This document shows positions 19,873 through 29,099 of a DNA stretch of 48,451 nucleotides, piece by piece. The notes below the pieces were generated by a model that was not told where the DNA came from, did no database searches, and saw nothing but the letters and a program-made list of their open reading frames with translations. Source of the stretch: Chlamydiales bacterium STE3. Its GTDB lineage: Bacteria; Chlamydiota; Chlamydiia; Chlamydiales; Parachlamydiaceae. A program made the position numbers and the translations under genes. The stretch's first letter is position 1. Each line of letters opens with the position of its first letter. The stretch covers positions 1 through 48,451 of the forward strand of contig VKHO01000016.1 of NCBI GenBank assembly GCA_011125455.1, read 5' to 3'.

Positions 19873-19907
19873 CCCTTACAATGGTTTTATTAAGTCCTTT
19901 GTAAGGG
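19873..19907. terminator. Hairpin between two convergent small genes
   Basis: CCCTTACAA (19873-19881) and TTGTAAGGG (19899-19907) form a perfect 9-bp stem with a 17-base loop, 12 bases after the plus-strand stop. It overlaps the 3' end of the minus-strand broken gene. The following bases are only partly T-rich, so bidirectional terminator function is plausible but not certain. Confidence 0.5.
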
Positions 19908-20194
19908 CTCCCTTTGTTATCGAGCAGTTTTTCTTCTTATGGAATGAAGGAGAGTAGTAGTTCATCCATAAAAGTTGTTGCCTGAATTGCTCTAATAAAT
20001 TTGTTTGGTGTTTCTCTGGAGCAGAAACTATGCCCTGCAGCATTTTCTTTTCTAGCCTTGGCAGCTCTTCTGGATATTCCTTAAGCAAATCTTGCCTTTT
20101 CAAGAACTTTTTGCACGTGAGGAGATAGCTTTAGCCAGGCAGGGGTTGGCCAAAAAATGGCCATAAAAAAGGAGATGTAGAAAAGTCTGTTCAT
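19876..20194 (-). pseudogene. Frameshifted gene for a small exported protein
   Basis: The minus strand has an ATG at 20194 encoding a signal peptide (MNRLFYISFFMAIFWPTPAW) followed by LKLSPHVQKVLEK, then a stop at 20081. From about 20103 the +1 frame continues as an open stretch of 75 codons (KRQDLLKEYPEELP...) to the TAA at 19876-19878. That second frame has no start with a ribosome-binding site. Removing one T near 20104 would join the frames into one exported protein of about 105 aa. Either a one-base insertion has broken the gene or the consensus has an error. No family is recognised. Confidence 0.6.
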
Positions 20195-20259
20195 AAGCTA
20201 AAAATTATTGATCGCATCTCTTTTTTCTTACACTAGGGAAGTGCAAGTGCTGAAAATGG

Positions 20260-23200
20260 CTAGAGAACTTTTGGAAGAGTTATATTGACTTCCGTAAATT
20301 GGCCGGGTTCTGATTGAATTAAGATGCTCCCCCCATGTTCCTGGATGATGATGTCTTGACTGATCGATAGACCCATCCCGGCACCTTTTCCTGCTGGTTT
20401 TGTAGTAAAGAAAGGGGCAAAGATATTTGCTTGTACTTTTTTAGAGATGCCCACACCGTTGTCGCGGATTATAATGACAATACGGTTAATTTCATTTTTT
20501 GTCGTAATTGACACAATAGGGGAGTAATCTTCCTTTAATTCTTGTTTCTTTAAGTCTGTTGCGTAGCATGCATTATCGATTACATTGTAGAAAACGCGGC
20601 CTAGATTTTGTGGATAAACATTCAACAGTCCGACATGCGGATCGTAATTGGTCTCTATAGTTAGTGAAAAAAAAGGATCTTTTTTATAATAACTATGATA
20701 CACCAAATCGGCGTAATCGCGTATGAGTTTATTGATGTCTGTCGGTTCTTTAATTGTTTCAATTTCCCGTGCACTTTTTAGTATGGATGTGAGGATTTCA
20801 TCCGCCTTTTTGCTGTGCGTATAAATTTTTTGTAAATTGAGTTCAATGAGATTAAAGGCATCAAGTTGGTTAGCCTCTGGTAGTGTTTCCTTTAATTCTT
20901 CTACAAGTTTTTTACTTAAATCCGCAAAGTTGTAGATATAATTCAATGGGTTGCGTAATTCTGTTGCAATTCCTTTAGTTACAATCCCTAAAGAGACCAG
21001 TTTTTCTTGTTGGATAAACTTTTTCTGCATTTCTTTGATTTGATTTAAGGTCTCCTGCAGCTGCTGATTTTTTTCATTTAACTCACGAGTTCGATCATAG
21101 ACCCTTCTTTCCAGATTATGGCTGTAATCTTCAAGTTTTTCGTTAGTGGTTTTGAGTTCATCGGTCAATTTGGCTTGTTGGAGATAAAGAAGCGAATTTT
21201 CTAGGGAGGTTGCAATTTGCGTTGTTAATAATTTTAAAATTTCAATTCTTTCTGGGGTGAAAGCTTTTGTCGTTAGGTTATTCTCGAGGTAAAGAGCGCC
21301 GATCACTTTTCCTTGATGGAGCAAAGGAAAGCAGAGAATTGACTGCGGTTTTTTTTCGCTAATATAAGAATCGGTAGCAAAGAGGCTTTCATTAGCAGCA
21401 TCGTCTAAAACGATTTGTTCCTTAGTTCTCAAAACATAATTAATGATTGCTGTTGAGAGTTCATGCTTTTTGTCTTTTAGAGGAACAGACTTAATGAGAG
21501 GTTGGTTTCCTGATTCTGTAGTAACGGTGGCTTCAACGGCCCAATTGCCCTCTTTTTCTAAAATAAGAGCAGCTTTCTGAGCTCCTGCAGTTTCAATCAA
21601 AATTTTCATTAACTGCGCTAAAAGTTTTTCTAGGACAATTTCACTTGAAATGGAATGGATCGCTTTAATGACTGCCATAAGGTCTAAGGAAGGTTGTCGG
21701 CCGATATCATCAGATTCTAGTGCACTGTGCGGTTGTTCGAGAGTCGGTCTCGTACTAAAGGGGAAAAATGTGGGGTTCTGTTTTTCTAATTGGACCACTT
21801 TTCCGCTGGCACCCCAACGGTAATAAGCATAATGAGCATCTTGAAAGTACTGTTTTGCTAGATGGGCTTTATTTTGCAATAAATAAAATTTACCAAAAAG
21901 CTCACTTGCAATCCCTTCATTTTGTGTGTAACCATTTTCTCTAGCAGAGGCAATGGATGCGTCATAAGATTCGACTGCTTCAGAATTCCGTCCATTAAGC
22001 CGGGCCAACTCTGCTTTGATAAGTAAATACTTGTGTAAGTTATTAGAAGGAACGGCTTTGGCCCAAATATGCAGGCGTTTGAGAATCCCTTTAATTTTCA
22101 CTTGATAGCTTTTTTGCATACTTACATCCCTACTTGCATAAAGAGCACAAAGACCGAGTGCGTGGTAGAAATCATTTTCAAGGCGCATGGGTTGCCCTAT
22201 TGCAACGTGCGTGAGTGCATCTGTTTCCTTGCCGATTTCTTCTAGTTTGTCGAATTCGCCAAAGAGATAACAAACTTGCATTTTAAAGGTGTAGGCGAAG
22301 TAGAGGGTAATCCAAAAATTATTTTCAATAAGCGCTTTAATATAGTGGCCTTCGCTGAAGCCCTCTGAATTTAATGATGCTGGATTATCTGTTAATCCTT
22401 TTAGTGCTAAAATCGTTTGACGAAGAGCAATAAAGACATAGCCGCGATTATGTGATTTGACTTTAACACAATAGTCAATACTAGCTTTAATTTGCTCCAT
22501 AAGGTCGTCTACGTTATCACTGATAAGGTATTTATCGACAATCATCATTCCTAAGCAAAATACAGCGGTATTGAAATCCCCAATGCTAGTACTCATTTCG
22601 TAGCCAGTTTGGAGAATGCTAACACTTGTTTTTAAATGATTACGCGTCGGATTTAAAAAAGTGCCTACAAATGATTTCGTAGGAGCCACCCACTTTTGAT
22701 CTTCAAATTTACGATTCAAATCTAAAGCAAGCTGACCAAAATCAAAGGCAGTTGTAAAGTCTTCAAAAAGTGCATTAAGCATGATACCATAGCATGCATA
22801 GAGATAAGCAGAGGTTGGAGCATTGCCATATTTTAGCGTGAGGTTGAGTCCTTTAATGACGACAAGAGCAAATAGCTCCTTGCTTTTTAAGTAAGCTGGC
22901 GTCACAAGAAAAGCCATGAGCGTTAAAATATCAAGGTGTTCCCGGTTGGTCACAAGGGGTAAGTTCTTAATGTCTTCAAGGGTAGTCGTAAGGAGTTTAG
23001 CTTTTAAAAATAAAAACTCCTTGAGGATATGCAGTTTTAGCATGCGCGAAGGCAAATGAATGCCCATCAATTTAAGGGCGTTTCGCCCGAATTTGATCGC
23101 TTCATCATATTGGATGGAGCTGACGTTTAACTTGACCTTTAGAGTGTCGATTAAGACTTTTTCATGGATGGTTCTTGCATATTCCATGATGAGGTCAAAA

Positions 23201-25656
23201 AGGCGTGAAGCTTCCTCGTAATTGAGCAGTAAATACTCACATTCTGCTGCTGCTAAATAAATATCGAAGGTGAGTTGATACTCTATATCCCATTTATTAG
23301 TTGGGAGGAACTCAAGTCCCGTTTTTAAAAAACCAAGTGCTGTGCCATAGGCGACAGAGCGCATGGCACGTTGTGCGGCAAGAAAATTCATTTTCGAAAG
23401 GTTTTTGCGTTCTTGTTCATTCGTTATCAGTTCAGCTGCTTGGTTAAGCTGTGTAATAATTTCAAAAATATGTTCTTCTAATTGATGTCCATTGTATCTT
23501 TGTAGAAGAATACGACCAATTTTAAGGTGATAATTTTTTCTCTCTAAAGGTTCTGCCATGATGTAAGCGGCTTGTAAAATCTTATCATGCTGAAAGCGAA
23601 AGGCCTGTGAAGGACTTTGGTAATGAAGGGTTTCTGTAAGTTCTTTACTATCGCTCCAAAGGTAATTGAGGGCATCTTCGCTCGGCAAAATAAATCCATC
23701 ATGAATGGCTTCCATCAGAAAGTTCATAACATCATGAAGGGGTTTATCCGCAATTCTTGCAATGAGTCGAACATCGAAATGGGTGCCTACGCAGGAAGCA
23801 ATTTTAAGAATTTTTTGTGTTTCCAAAGAACATTTCTGCAGTTTCAAAATTAAAAGATCGACAACATTATCTGAGACATTTAAAGAGGCAATTTTTTCGG
23901 TATCCCAGGTCCACTTATTATCGACTACAGTTAAATAGTGTTCTTCATACAAAAAAGTTAAAAGCTGGTTGATGAAAAAAGGGTTGCCTTGCGTTTTTTC
24001 CGTAATTAATTTGGCGAGCTTTTTCGAAGCAGCTTCACTAGAATGTAAGCTATCCATTAGCAGCTCTTCAACATTGGCTAAATTTAAAGGAGGGACTTCA
24101 ATTTCGGAAATGGCTCCGCCATTTTTTATAATGCGTTGTGTTGTCGTCATTAGAGGGTGGAGTAAAGAGACTTCATTATTGCGATAAGAGCCGATCAAAA
24201 AAAGTCCTCTTGTCTTTAAAGTTGTGAGAATAATTTCAATAAGGTGTAAGGAGGCAGTGTCAATCCACTGGAGGTCATCGAGGTGAATAACAAGAGGCGT
24301 TTCATGTGTAGCATAAAGAGAAATAAAGCGTTGGAAAAAGAAGTTGAACCTGTTTTGTGTTTCTTGAGTGTCAAATTCTTGAGAAGGCAGACGCTCTCCA
24401 AAAATGTACTGCAATTCAGGAATTAGCTCAATAATGACGGGGGCATTGCTGCCAAGAGCTTCCTTTAGCCTTTCTCTCCATTTAGCAATTGTCTCATCAC
24501 TTTCTGTAAGAATTTGTTGAATCAAGTCCTGAAAAGATTCGATAAACGCATGGTAAGGAATTCCCTTTTTAAATTGATCAAATTTGCCGGAAATAAAAAA
24601 GCCGTTATTTTCTAACACCGGTTTTCGAATTTCATTGACTAGCGAAGTTTTTCCAATGCCAGCATAACCCGAAATCAGCATCATCTGTGTTGTTCCCTCG
24701 CAAACTTCATTAAAAGCTACTAAAAGACGGTGGATTTCTCTCTCTCTGCCATAAATTTTTTGAGAAATTTGAAGCTTGCGAGCCACATCGTTATGTCCGA
24801 GAGGGAAAGCCTCGAGGTTTTTGTGTTCTTGAACTTCTTGTAGGCAGTACTCTAAATCTTGGAGAAGGCTAAAGCTGCTGCTGTAGCGTTCCTCTGCTTT
24901 CTTTGCCATAAGCTTCATAATTATATCAGAGACAGGAACCGGGATTTTGGGATTAACTTGATGGGGTGATAGCGGTGTTTTTGCAATATGGGCATGCACT
25001 AATTCCATCGAGTCGACAGTTTTAAAGGGGAGTTCATGAGTAAAAATTTGGTAGAGTGTGACGCCTAAGGAATAGAAATCAGCGCGATAATCGACCTCCC
25101 TATTCATTCTGCCTGTTTGTTCCGGAGGCATATAAGCTAATGACCCTTCAAGTAAAGTCGGATTTTTAATAGAAAAGCGCTGTTTAGGAATTCTCGTTGC
25201 ATAGGTAAACCCAGTGAGTTTAACTTCTAAGTTTTTTGGATCGATGAGGATATTTCGGGGTTGGATATCTTTATGAATCACCTCTTGAGACTGCAATTCT
25301 CCCAATGCTTTGACGATATGGATGGCAATGGTTAAAGATTGGGCGAGGTTGAACTCATGGGTGTGTAGAATTTTTTCTAATAGAACCAAATCGGTGGGGT
25401 CTTCCAAAATTAGATAATATTTTCCTTGGTAAACTTCTAATCCTAAAGCTCTTATGATAGAGGATGCCTGCAGGCTCGATAGCAATTCGTACTCATTTTT
25501 TAGGCGGCAGACATCCTCAATACGGGGATGGGAAGTCGAAAATGTCTTAATTAAAACAGGTATGTGGTCGGCTTCTCTAATGCCCCTATAGGTCGTATGC
25601 TTTAAACCATGGCCGACTTCTCGGAAAATAATGTAATTTGGAAGTGTAACACTCAT
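20260..25656 (-). CDS. Fused Ser/Thr kinase-like / AAA ATPase / GAF / histidine kinase-like signalling protein
   Basis: The 1798-aa protein has the order of the trifunctional kinases known from cyanobacteria and some chlamydiae. It opens with a kinase-like domain (1-275): Lys37 in LIKTF, HKDIQPRN with Asp130 and Asn135, and the MPPEQTGRMNREVDYRADFYSLG block. A P-loop ATPase follows (GYAGIGKTS 330-338; Walker B HLDDLQW), then a long helical repeat region. A GAF domain (about 1330-1490), a coiled coil and a histidine-kinase core (N-box NVIDNACYA, G1 DNGVGI, G2 GKGAGMGLS) complete it. Two catalytic sites look altered. The DFG triplet reads GFT at 149-151, and the H-box reads ATELRNPL with Thr1565 where His is expected. 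No membrane segment is obvious. It may act as an ATP/ligand-sensing scaffold rather than a phosphotransfer enzyme. Confidence 0.9.
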   Translation of the reverse strand: MSVTLPNYIIFREVGHGLKHTTYRGIREADHIPVLIKTFSTSHPRIEDVCRLKNEYELLSSLQASSIIRALGLEVYQGKYYLILEDPTDLVLLEKILHTHEFNLAQSLTIAIHIVKALGELQSQEVIHKDIQPRNILIDPKNLEVKLTGFTYATRIPKQRFSIKNPTLLEGSLAYMPPEQTGRMNREVDYRADFYSLGVTLYQIFTHELPFKTVDSMELVHAHIAKTPLSPHQVNPKIPVPVSDIIMKLMAKKAEERYSSSFSLLQDLEYCLQEVQEHKNLEAFPLGHNDVARKLQISQKIYGREREIHRLLVAFNEVCEGTTQMMLISGYAGIGKTSLVNEIRKPVLENNGFFISGKFDQFKKGIPYHAFIESFQDLIQQILTESDETIAKWRERLKEALGSNAPVIIELIPELQYIFGERLPSQEFDTQETQNRFNFFFQRFISLYATHETPLVIHLDDLQWIDTASLHLIEIILTTLKTRGLFLIGSYRNNEVSLLHPLMTTTQRIIKNGGAISEIEVPPLNLANVEELLMDSLHSSEAASKKLAKLITEKTQGNPFFINQLLTFLYEEHYLTVVDNKWTWDTEKIASLNVSDNVVDLLILKLQKCSLETQKILKIASCVGTHFDVRLIARIADKPLHDVMNFLMEAIHDGFILPSEDALNYLWSDSKELTETLHYQSPSQAFRFQHDKILQAAYIMAEPLERKNYHLKIGRILLQRYNGHQLEEHIFEIITQLNQAAELITNEQERKNLSKMNFLAAQRAMRSVAYGTALGFLKTGLEFLPTNKWDIEYQLTFDIYLAAAECEYLLLNYEEASRLFDLIMEYARTIHEKVLIDTLKVKLNVSSIQYDEAIKFGRNALKLMGIHLPSRMLKLHILKEFLFLKAKLLTTTLEDIKNLPLVTNREHLDILTLMAFLVTPAYLKSKELFALVVIKGLNLTLKYGNAPTSAYLYACYGIMLNALFEDFTTAFDFGQLALDLNRKFEDQKWVAPTKSFVGTFLNPTRNHLKTSVSILQTGYEMSTSIGDFNTAVFCLGMMIVDKYLISDNVDDLMEQIKASIDYCVKVKSHNRGYVFIALRQTILALKGLTDNPASLNSEGFSEGHYIKALIENNFWITLYFAYTFKMQVCYLFGEFDKLEEIGKETDALTHVAIGQPMRLENDFYHALGLCALYASRDVSMQKSYQVKIKGILKRLHIWAKAVPSNNLHKYLLIKAELARLNGRNSEAVESYDASIASARENGYTQNEGIASELFGKFYLLQNKAHLAKQYFQDAHYAYYRWGASGKVVQLEKQNPTFFPFSTRPTLEQPHSALESDDIGRQPSLDLMAVIKAIHSISSEIVLEKLLAQLMKILIETAGAQKAALILEKEGNWAVEATVTTESGNQPLIKSVPLKDKKHELSTAIINYVLRTKEQIVLDDAANESLFATDSYISEKKPQSILCFPLLHQGKVIGALYLENNLTTKAFTPERIEILKLLTTQIATSLENSLLYLQQAKLTDELKTTNEKLEDYSHNLERRVYDRTRELNEKNQQLQETLNQIKEMQKKFIQQEKLVSLGIVTKGIATELRNPLNYIYNFADLSKKLVEELKETLPEANQLDAFNLIELNLQKIYTHSKKADEILTSILKSAREIETIKEPTDINKLIRDYADLVYHSYYKKDPFFSLTIETNYDPHVGLLNVYPQNLGRVFYNVIDNACYATDLKKQELKEDYSPIVSITTKNEINRIVIIIRDNGVGISKKVQANIFAPFFTTKPAGKGAGMGLSISQDIIIQEHGGSILIQSEPGQFTEVNITLPKVL

Positions 25657-25841
25657 ACCTTTCTTTTATCTGGAATCTATCTTTTCGTCATCTAATAATG
25701 GTAATATTAATTTTAGTTTAATTAATTTTTGGGATCAAATTAATGTAAAAAAAATAATTTGTGTTTCTATTGTTATATGCTATTTGGGGGAAGCTATACA
25801 CAAAATTTTATGCTGTGGCTTCTGTATTTTTAAGGAAGTAC

Positions 25842-25883
25842 ATGTTAAAATTTTTACATGGAATATTTAAAGAATCTCAATGA
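25842..25883 (+). CDS. Possible 13-codon leader ORF overlapping the uvrD start
   Basis: ATG 25842 has AAGGA 6 bases upstream and opens MLKFLHGIFKESQ, ending in TGA at 25881-25883. It overlaps the first 26 bases of uvrD in another frame. The uvrD ATG at 25858 has no Shine-Dalgarno sequence of its own at normal distance. The short ORF could capture ribosomes and couple or limit uvrD translation. It may also be a chance ORF. Confidence 0.3.
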   Translation: MLKFLHGIFKESQ

Positions 25884-27798
25884 AGAACAAATTGAAGCTG
25901 TAACAACAATTGATGGGCCAGTGCTTGTATTAGCAGGGGCAGGATCAGGCAAAACACGTGTTGTGACCTCACGCATCATTCATCTCATCAAGTCAGGTAT
26001 TGCGCCTTCTCATATTTTGGGTTTGACCTTTACAAATAAAGCTGCCCAGGAAATGAAGGACCGTGTCAATAAGCTTACACAAAACCACGTATGGATTAGT
26101 ACGTTTCATAGCTTAGGGGTGCGTATTCTAAGGGAGTCTATTGGTGTATTAGGCTACCAGCGAGATTTTGTGATCTATGACGAAGATGATTCTGAAAAAC
26201 TTTTGCGTACTTGCCTTAGCGAAATGGGGGAGAAAGAAAAGAAGGGGGACGCGAGAGCGATTCGTGCTCTTATCTCGAAAGTGAAAAATAATTTAATCAA
26301 TGCCGATTATGTGGACACGGAGTCGCTTTCGCCTTCTTTTCAGGATAAATTCCCTGCAATTTACGAACGATATGTGGCTCGTTGCAAAGAATGCAATGCT
26401 GTTGATTTTGACGATCTGCTTTATTTGCCCGTTAAATTATTTAGAGAATTTCCCGAAGTTCTTGAGCATTACCAACAAAGATTCCGCTACTTGCTAATTG
26501 ATGAGTACCAAGATACAAATGAGGCGCAGTACACCTTAGTAAATAGTCTTGTTGAAAAGTCCCATAACGTTTTTGTGGTAGGAGATCCCGATCAGTCCAT
26601 CTATTCGTGGCGTGGGGCTAATTTAAATAACATTTTGCATTTTGAAAGAGATTATGCAGGTGCAAAAGTTGTGCGCTTGGAGCGAAACTACCGTAGTCGA
26701 AGCAATATCCTGCAAGCTGCTAATGATCTGATTAGCAATAACTTACAAAGATTTAAAAAAAATTTATGGAGTGATTTAGGAGAGGGTGCTAAAATTCGTC
26801 GGTTTTCGGGATATGATGAGCAGGAGGAGGCGCGGTTTGTAGCTCGCAGATTAAGATTTCACCATGAAGAGCACGGGATACCCTACAATCAGATGGTCGT
26901 TTTTTATCGCACAAACGCTCAGTCCCGTCCATTAGAAGATCAGCTGTTATCTGTACGATTACCCTATACTATTGTTGGAGGCATTTCCTTCTACCATAGA
27001 AAAGAAATCAAAGACATCTTAGCCTTTTTACGCCTCATACATTCGAGTGCTGACTACATTGCTTTCGCTCGCACTATTAATATTCCTAAGCGGGGGATTG
27101 GGGATGCGACGTTAGATAAGCTAGCTTCACATGCGATGTTAGAAAGTCTTCCTATTTTAAATTACGTTAAGGCCCTTACTGAAAAGCAACCTCTAAAGCA
27201 TTCCGCAAAGCTTTCTTCCAAAGCATTGGAAGGTTTAAGGCAATTTAGTCAAATGCTCGATGAGTTCAAGCTGCAGGCTCAAACAGCATCTTTAAAAGAT
27301 TTAGTCGTCAGTGTGATAGAAAAAAGCCATTATTTAGATTTTCTCGCCCTAGAGGAAAAAGAGACCTTTGAGGAACGTAAGGAAAACTTGGATGAGCTTA
27401 TCGCCAAAGCTATTGAATGGGAGTATAATAGTGAAGAGCCTACCTTAGAAGGTTTTTTAGAAGAGCTTTCTCTTAAATCCAGTTTAGATGAGTCTACTGG
27501 TGAACGCGAACGCATAAACCTGATGACGATTCACAATGGAAAAGGGTTAGAGTTTACTGTAACATTTCTCGTCGGGATGGAAGAAGATCTTTTTCCTCAC
27601 GCCAACTCACGGGAAAGTGAGGCAGCTGTTGAGGAGGAAAGACGGCTTTGTTATGTGGGAATGACACGAGCAAAAGAGTACCTCTATCTCACTAGCTCTC
27701 AAATGCGGTACATGTGGGGCTCTCAGCGTTTTCAACGTCCTAGCCGTTTCCTTCTTGAGATAGGACCTCACTTTCTTGAACGTGTCTCAATGGCATGA
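25858..27798 (+). CDS. uvrD: UvrD/PcrA-type DNA helicase (superfamily 1A)
   Basis: ATP-driven 3'-5' DNA helicase used in nucleotide excision and mismatch repair. The 646-aa protein has the full SF1 motif set: Q-motif NEEQIEAV, Walker A GAGSGKT, Ia TFTNKAAQEM, II LLIDEYQDTN, III VVGDPDQSIYSWRGA, IV VVFYRTNAQSR, V MTIHNGKGLEF and VI EERRLCYVGMTRAK. It ends soon after RFQRPSRFLLEI and lacks most of the long variable C-terminus of E. coli UvrD (720 aa), in keeping with chlamydial UvrD size. The start is set by the family N-terminus. The only good ribosome-binding site belongs to an overlapping short ORF at 25842. It is divergent from the large kinase gene with about 200 AT-rich bases between. Confidence 0.93.
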   Translation: MEYLKNLNEEQIEAVTTIDGPVLVLAGAGSGKTRVVTSRIIHLIKSGIAPSHILGLTFTNKAAQEMKDRVNKLTQNHVWISTFHSLGVRILRESIGVLGYQRDFVIYDEDDSEKLLRTCLSEMGEKEKKGDARAIRALISKVKNNLINADYVDTESLSPSFQDKFPAIYERYVARCKECNAVDFDDLLYLPVKLFREFPEVLEHYQQRFRYLLIDEYQDTNEAQYTLVNSLVEKSHNVFVVGDPDQSIYSWRGANLNNILHFERDYAGAKVVRLERNYRSRSNILQAANDLISNNLQRFKKNLWSDLGEGAKIRRFSGYDEQEEARFVARRLRFHHEEHGIPYNQMVVFYRTNAQSRPLEDQLLSVRLPYTIVGGISFYHRKEIKDILAFLRLIHSSADYIAFARTINIPKRGIGDATLDKLASHAMLESLPILNYVKALTEKQPLKHSAKLSSKALEGLRQFSQMLDEFKLQAQTASLKDLVVSVIEKSHYLDFLALEEKETFEERKENLDELIAKAIEWEYNSEEPTLEGFLEELSLKSSLDESTGERERINLMTIHNGKGLEFTVTFLVGMEEDLFPHANSRESEAAVEEERRLCYVGMTRAKEYLYLTSSQMRYMWGSQRFQRPSRFLLEIGPHFLERVSMA

Positions 27799-27897
27799 TA
27801 ACTTATTTGGGATTTTTTCTTGGGGAATTAGCCGAAAAGGCTCGCATGGTTTTTATCCAAAAATAGATTTTCTATTTCCTTTTAACTTTAAAACGGC

Positions 27898-28584
27898 TTA
27901 TCTAGTAAAGTCGATATCAGCAAATATTTTTGCACATAGAGTATCTTTAGAAGAAAATTGTATTAAAATTTGCTTATAACCCCTTTGTGCGGCCCTTTCT
28001 ACATCCTTGACGCATTCACCTTCTCCTAGAAGGATGGCGTTTAATATATTCTCGCTACTAATTTTCTCTAGGTCTTTTTTTATTTTTGAAGAAGAAAGAG
28101 AGCTTAATTCTAAAGAAATCCATAGTTCGTTTCCTTTTTCTTGAATATTGACCGAAGAGAATTGTTCTGGGCAAACATCTTTAAGGTGATTCTCTATTTT
28201 TTTAGATTGGGTTAATGTACTTTCATCTTTTAGATGAGTGGATTCTTGTGCATTGAGAGTTTTTTCAAAAGGAGTAAATAAGGGATAATGTTTTTTTTCA
28301 AATTTTATTTTTTTAGCCAAAAAAGCCCTGTTGAAGTTTGCAAAATTTTCATCCCGGGTCTGAACTCTCGATAAAATACTTGATACATGTTGCATTTTGA
28401 CAGAGGTTGAGTCAAACAGGCCTAATACCCCTCCAATATGGATTTTTACCCAGGTTACTATCCCTTTTTTCATCAAATTTATGGATACTTCTTTGTTTTT
28501 GTCTTGATGCACAGCTAGTAGATATTTATCAGAGTTCTCCGAAAAAATTCTCATATTTTCTTGAGAGTTTGCATTTATTTTCAT
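27898..28584 (-). CDS. Hypothetical protein, unknown function
   Basis: The 228-aa product is not recognised. It has no signal peptide or clear membrane helix and is lysine-, serine- and glutamate-rich. A polar, low-complexity middle (about 105-135, ESTHLKDESTLTQSKKIENH) separates an N-terminal part with a hydrophobic run (IVTWVKIHIGGVLGLF) from a mixed alpha/beta C-terminus ending QILIQFSSKDTLCAKIFADIDF. The ATG is preceded by AGAGAAA. It is convergent with uvrD. It could be a lineage-specific effector, but nothing proves it. Confidence 0.6.
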   Translation of the reverse strand: MKINANSQENMRIFSENSDKYLLAVHQDKNKEVSINLMKKGIVTWVKIHIGGVLGLFDSTSVKMQHVSSILSRVQTRDENFANFNRAFLAKKIKFEKKHYPLFTPFEKTLNAQESTHLKDESTLTQSKKIENHLKDVCPEQFSSVNIQEKGNELWISLELSSLSSSKIKKDLEKISSENILNAILLGEGECVKDVERAAQRGYKQILIQFSSKDTLCAKIFADIDFTR

Positions 28585-29099
28585 AAAAATTTCTCTAATT
28601 TGATTTTTGGAGTGGCAAAATTATTTAAATTTTAAGTAAAGTCATTTAGGTCAATATTAGCTTTATTATTAGAAAATCTCAAGTAATTACTTTTATAGGA
28701 TTTCTAGCAACTAATTTAAGTTTCGGATTAGCTATCTTCAACTCTTAAATTAATGTCTGCTTTAATCTTTACACATCCAGGAGATCAGTTAATTTTACCC
28801 TCTCTGCGTAAAAATTTAATGCCTTTGAATGAAACGATTCCAAAATGTTCACTGAGATGAGATACGCTATTTCCAAAGCAGCTCTATGCTTAGAGGGGGA
28901 GAAGTTTTAGCCCGCTGAAAGGATTTTGCAAGAGCGGGAAGCAATCAATTAGTAACTAAACTTTACACCCAACCAAGAAAACTTAAGAGCCTTAGCTAAA
29001 ATGAGTCGGTAAAGAAACAATGAATGCTTAATCCTTTTTAAAAAACTCCTTTGTTGTTTAGCGTCAGTCCAGCTATATAAGATTTAAAGGAAGGTTATA
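28585..29099. other. 515-base intergenic region without a supported gene
   Basis: This AT-rich gap separates divergent genes. A 35-codon open stretch from ATG 28753 to TGA 28858-28860 (starting MSALIFTHPGDQ) has no convincing ribosome-binding site and may be a decayed gene piece. AAGGAAGG at about 29088-29095 is the ribosome-binding site of the next gene. I see no RNA gene or repeat. Confidence 0.4.

Noticed and set aside
20081-20110. Programmed frameshifting in the small exported gene
   Set aside because: No slippery heptamer or prfB-like site at the junction; a one-base indel explains it better.
27776-27979. 67-codon plus-strand frame overlapping the uvrD end
   Set aside because: Out-of-frame overlap with uvrD and the next gene, no ribosome-binding site.
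28753-28860. 35-codon frame beginning MSALIFTHPGDQ
   Set aside because: No Shine-Dalgarno sequence and no recognisable family; kept only as a note on the gap.
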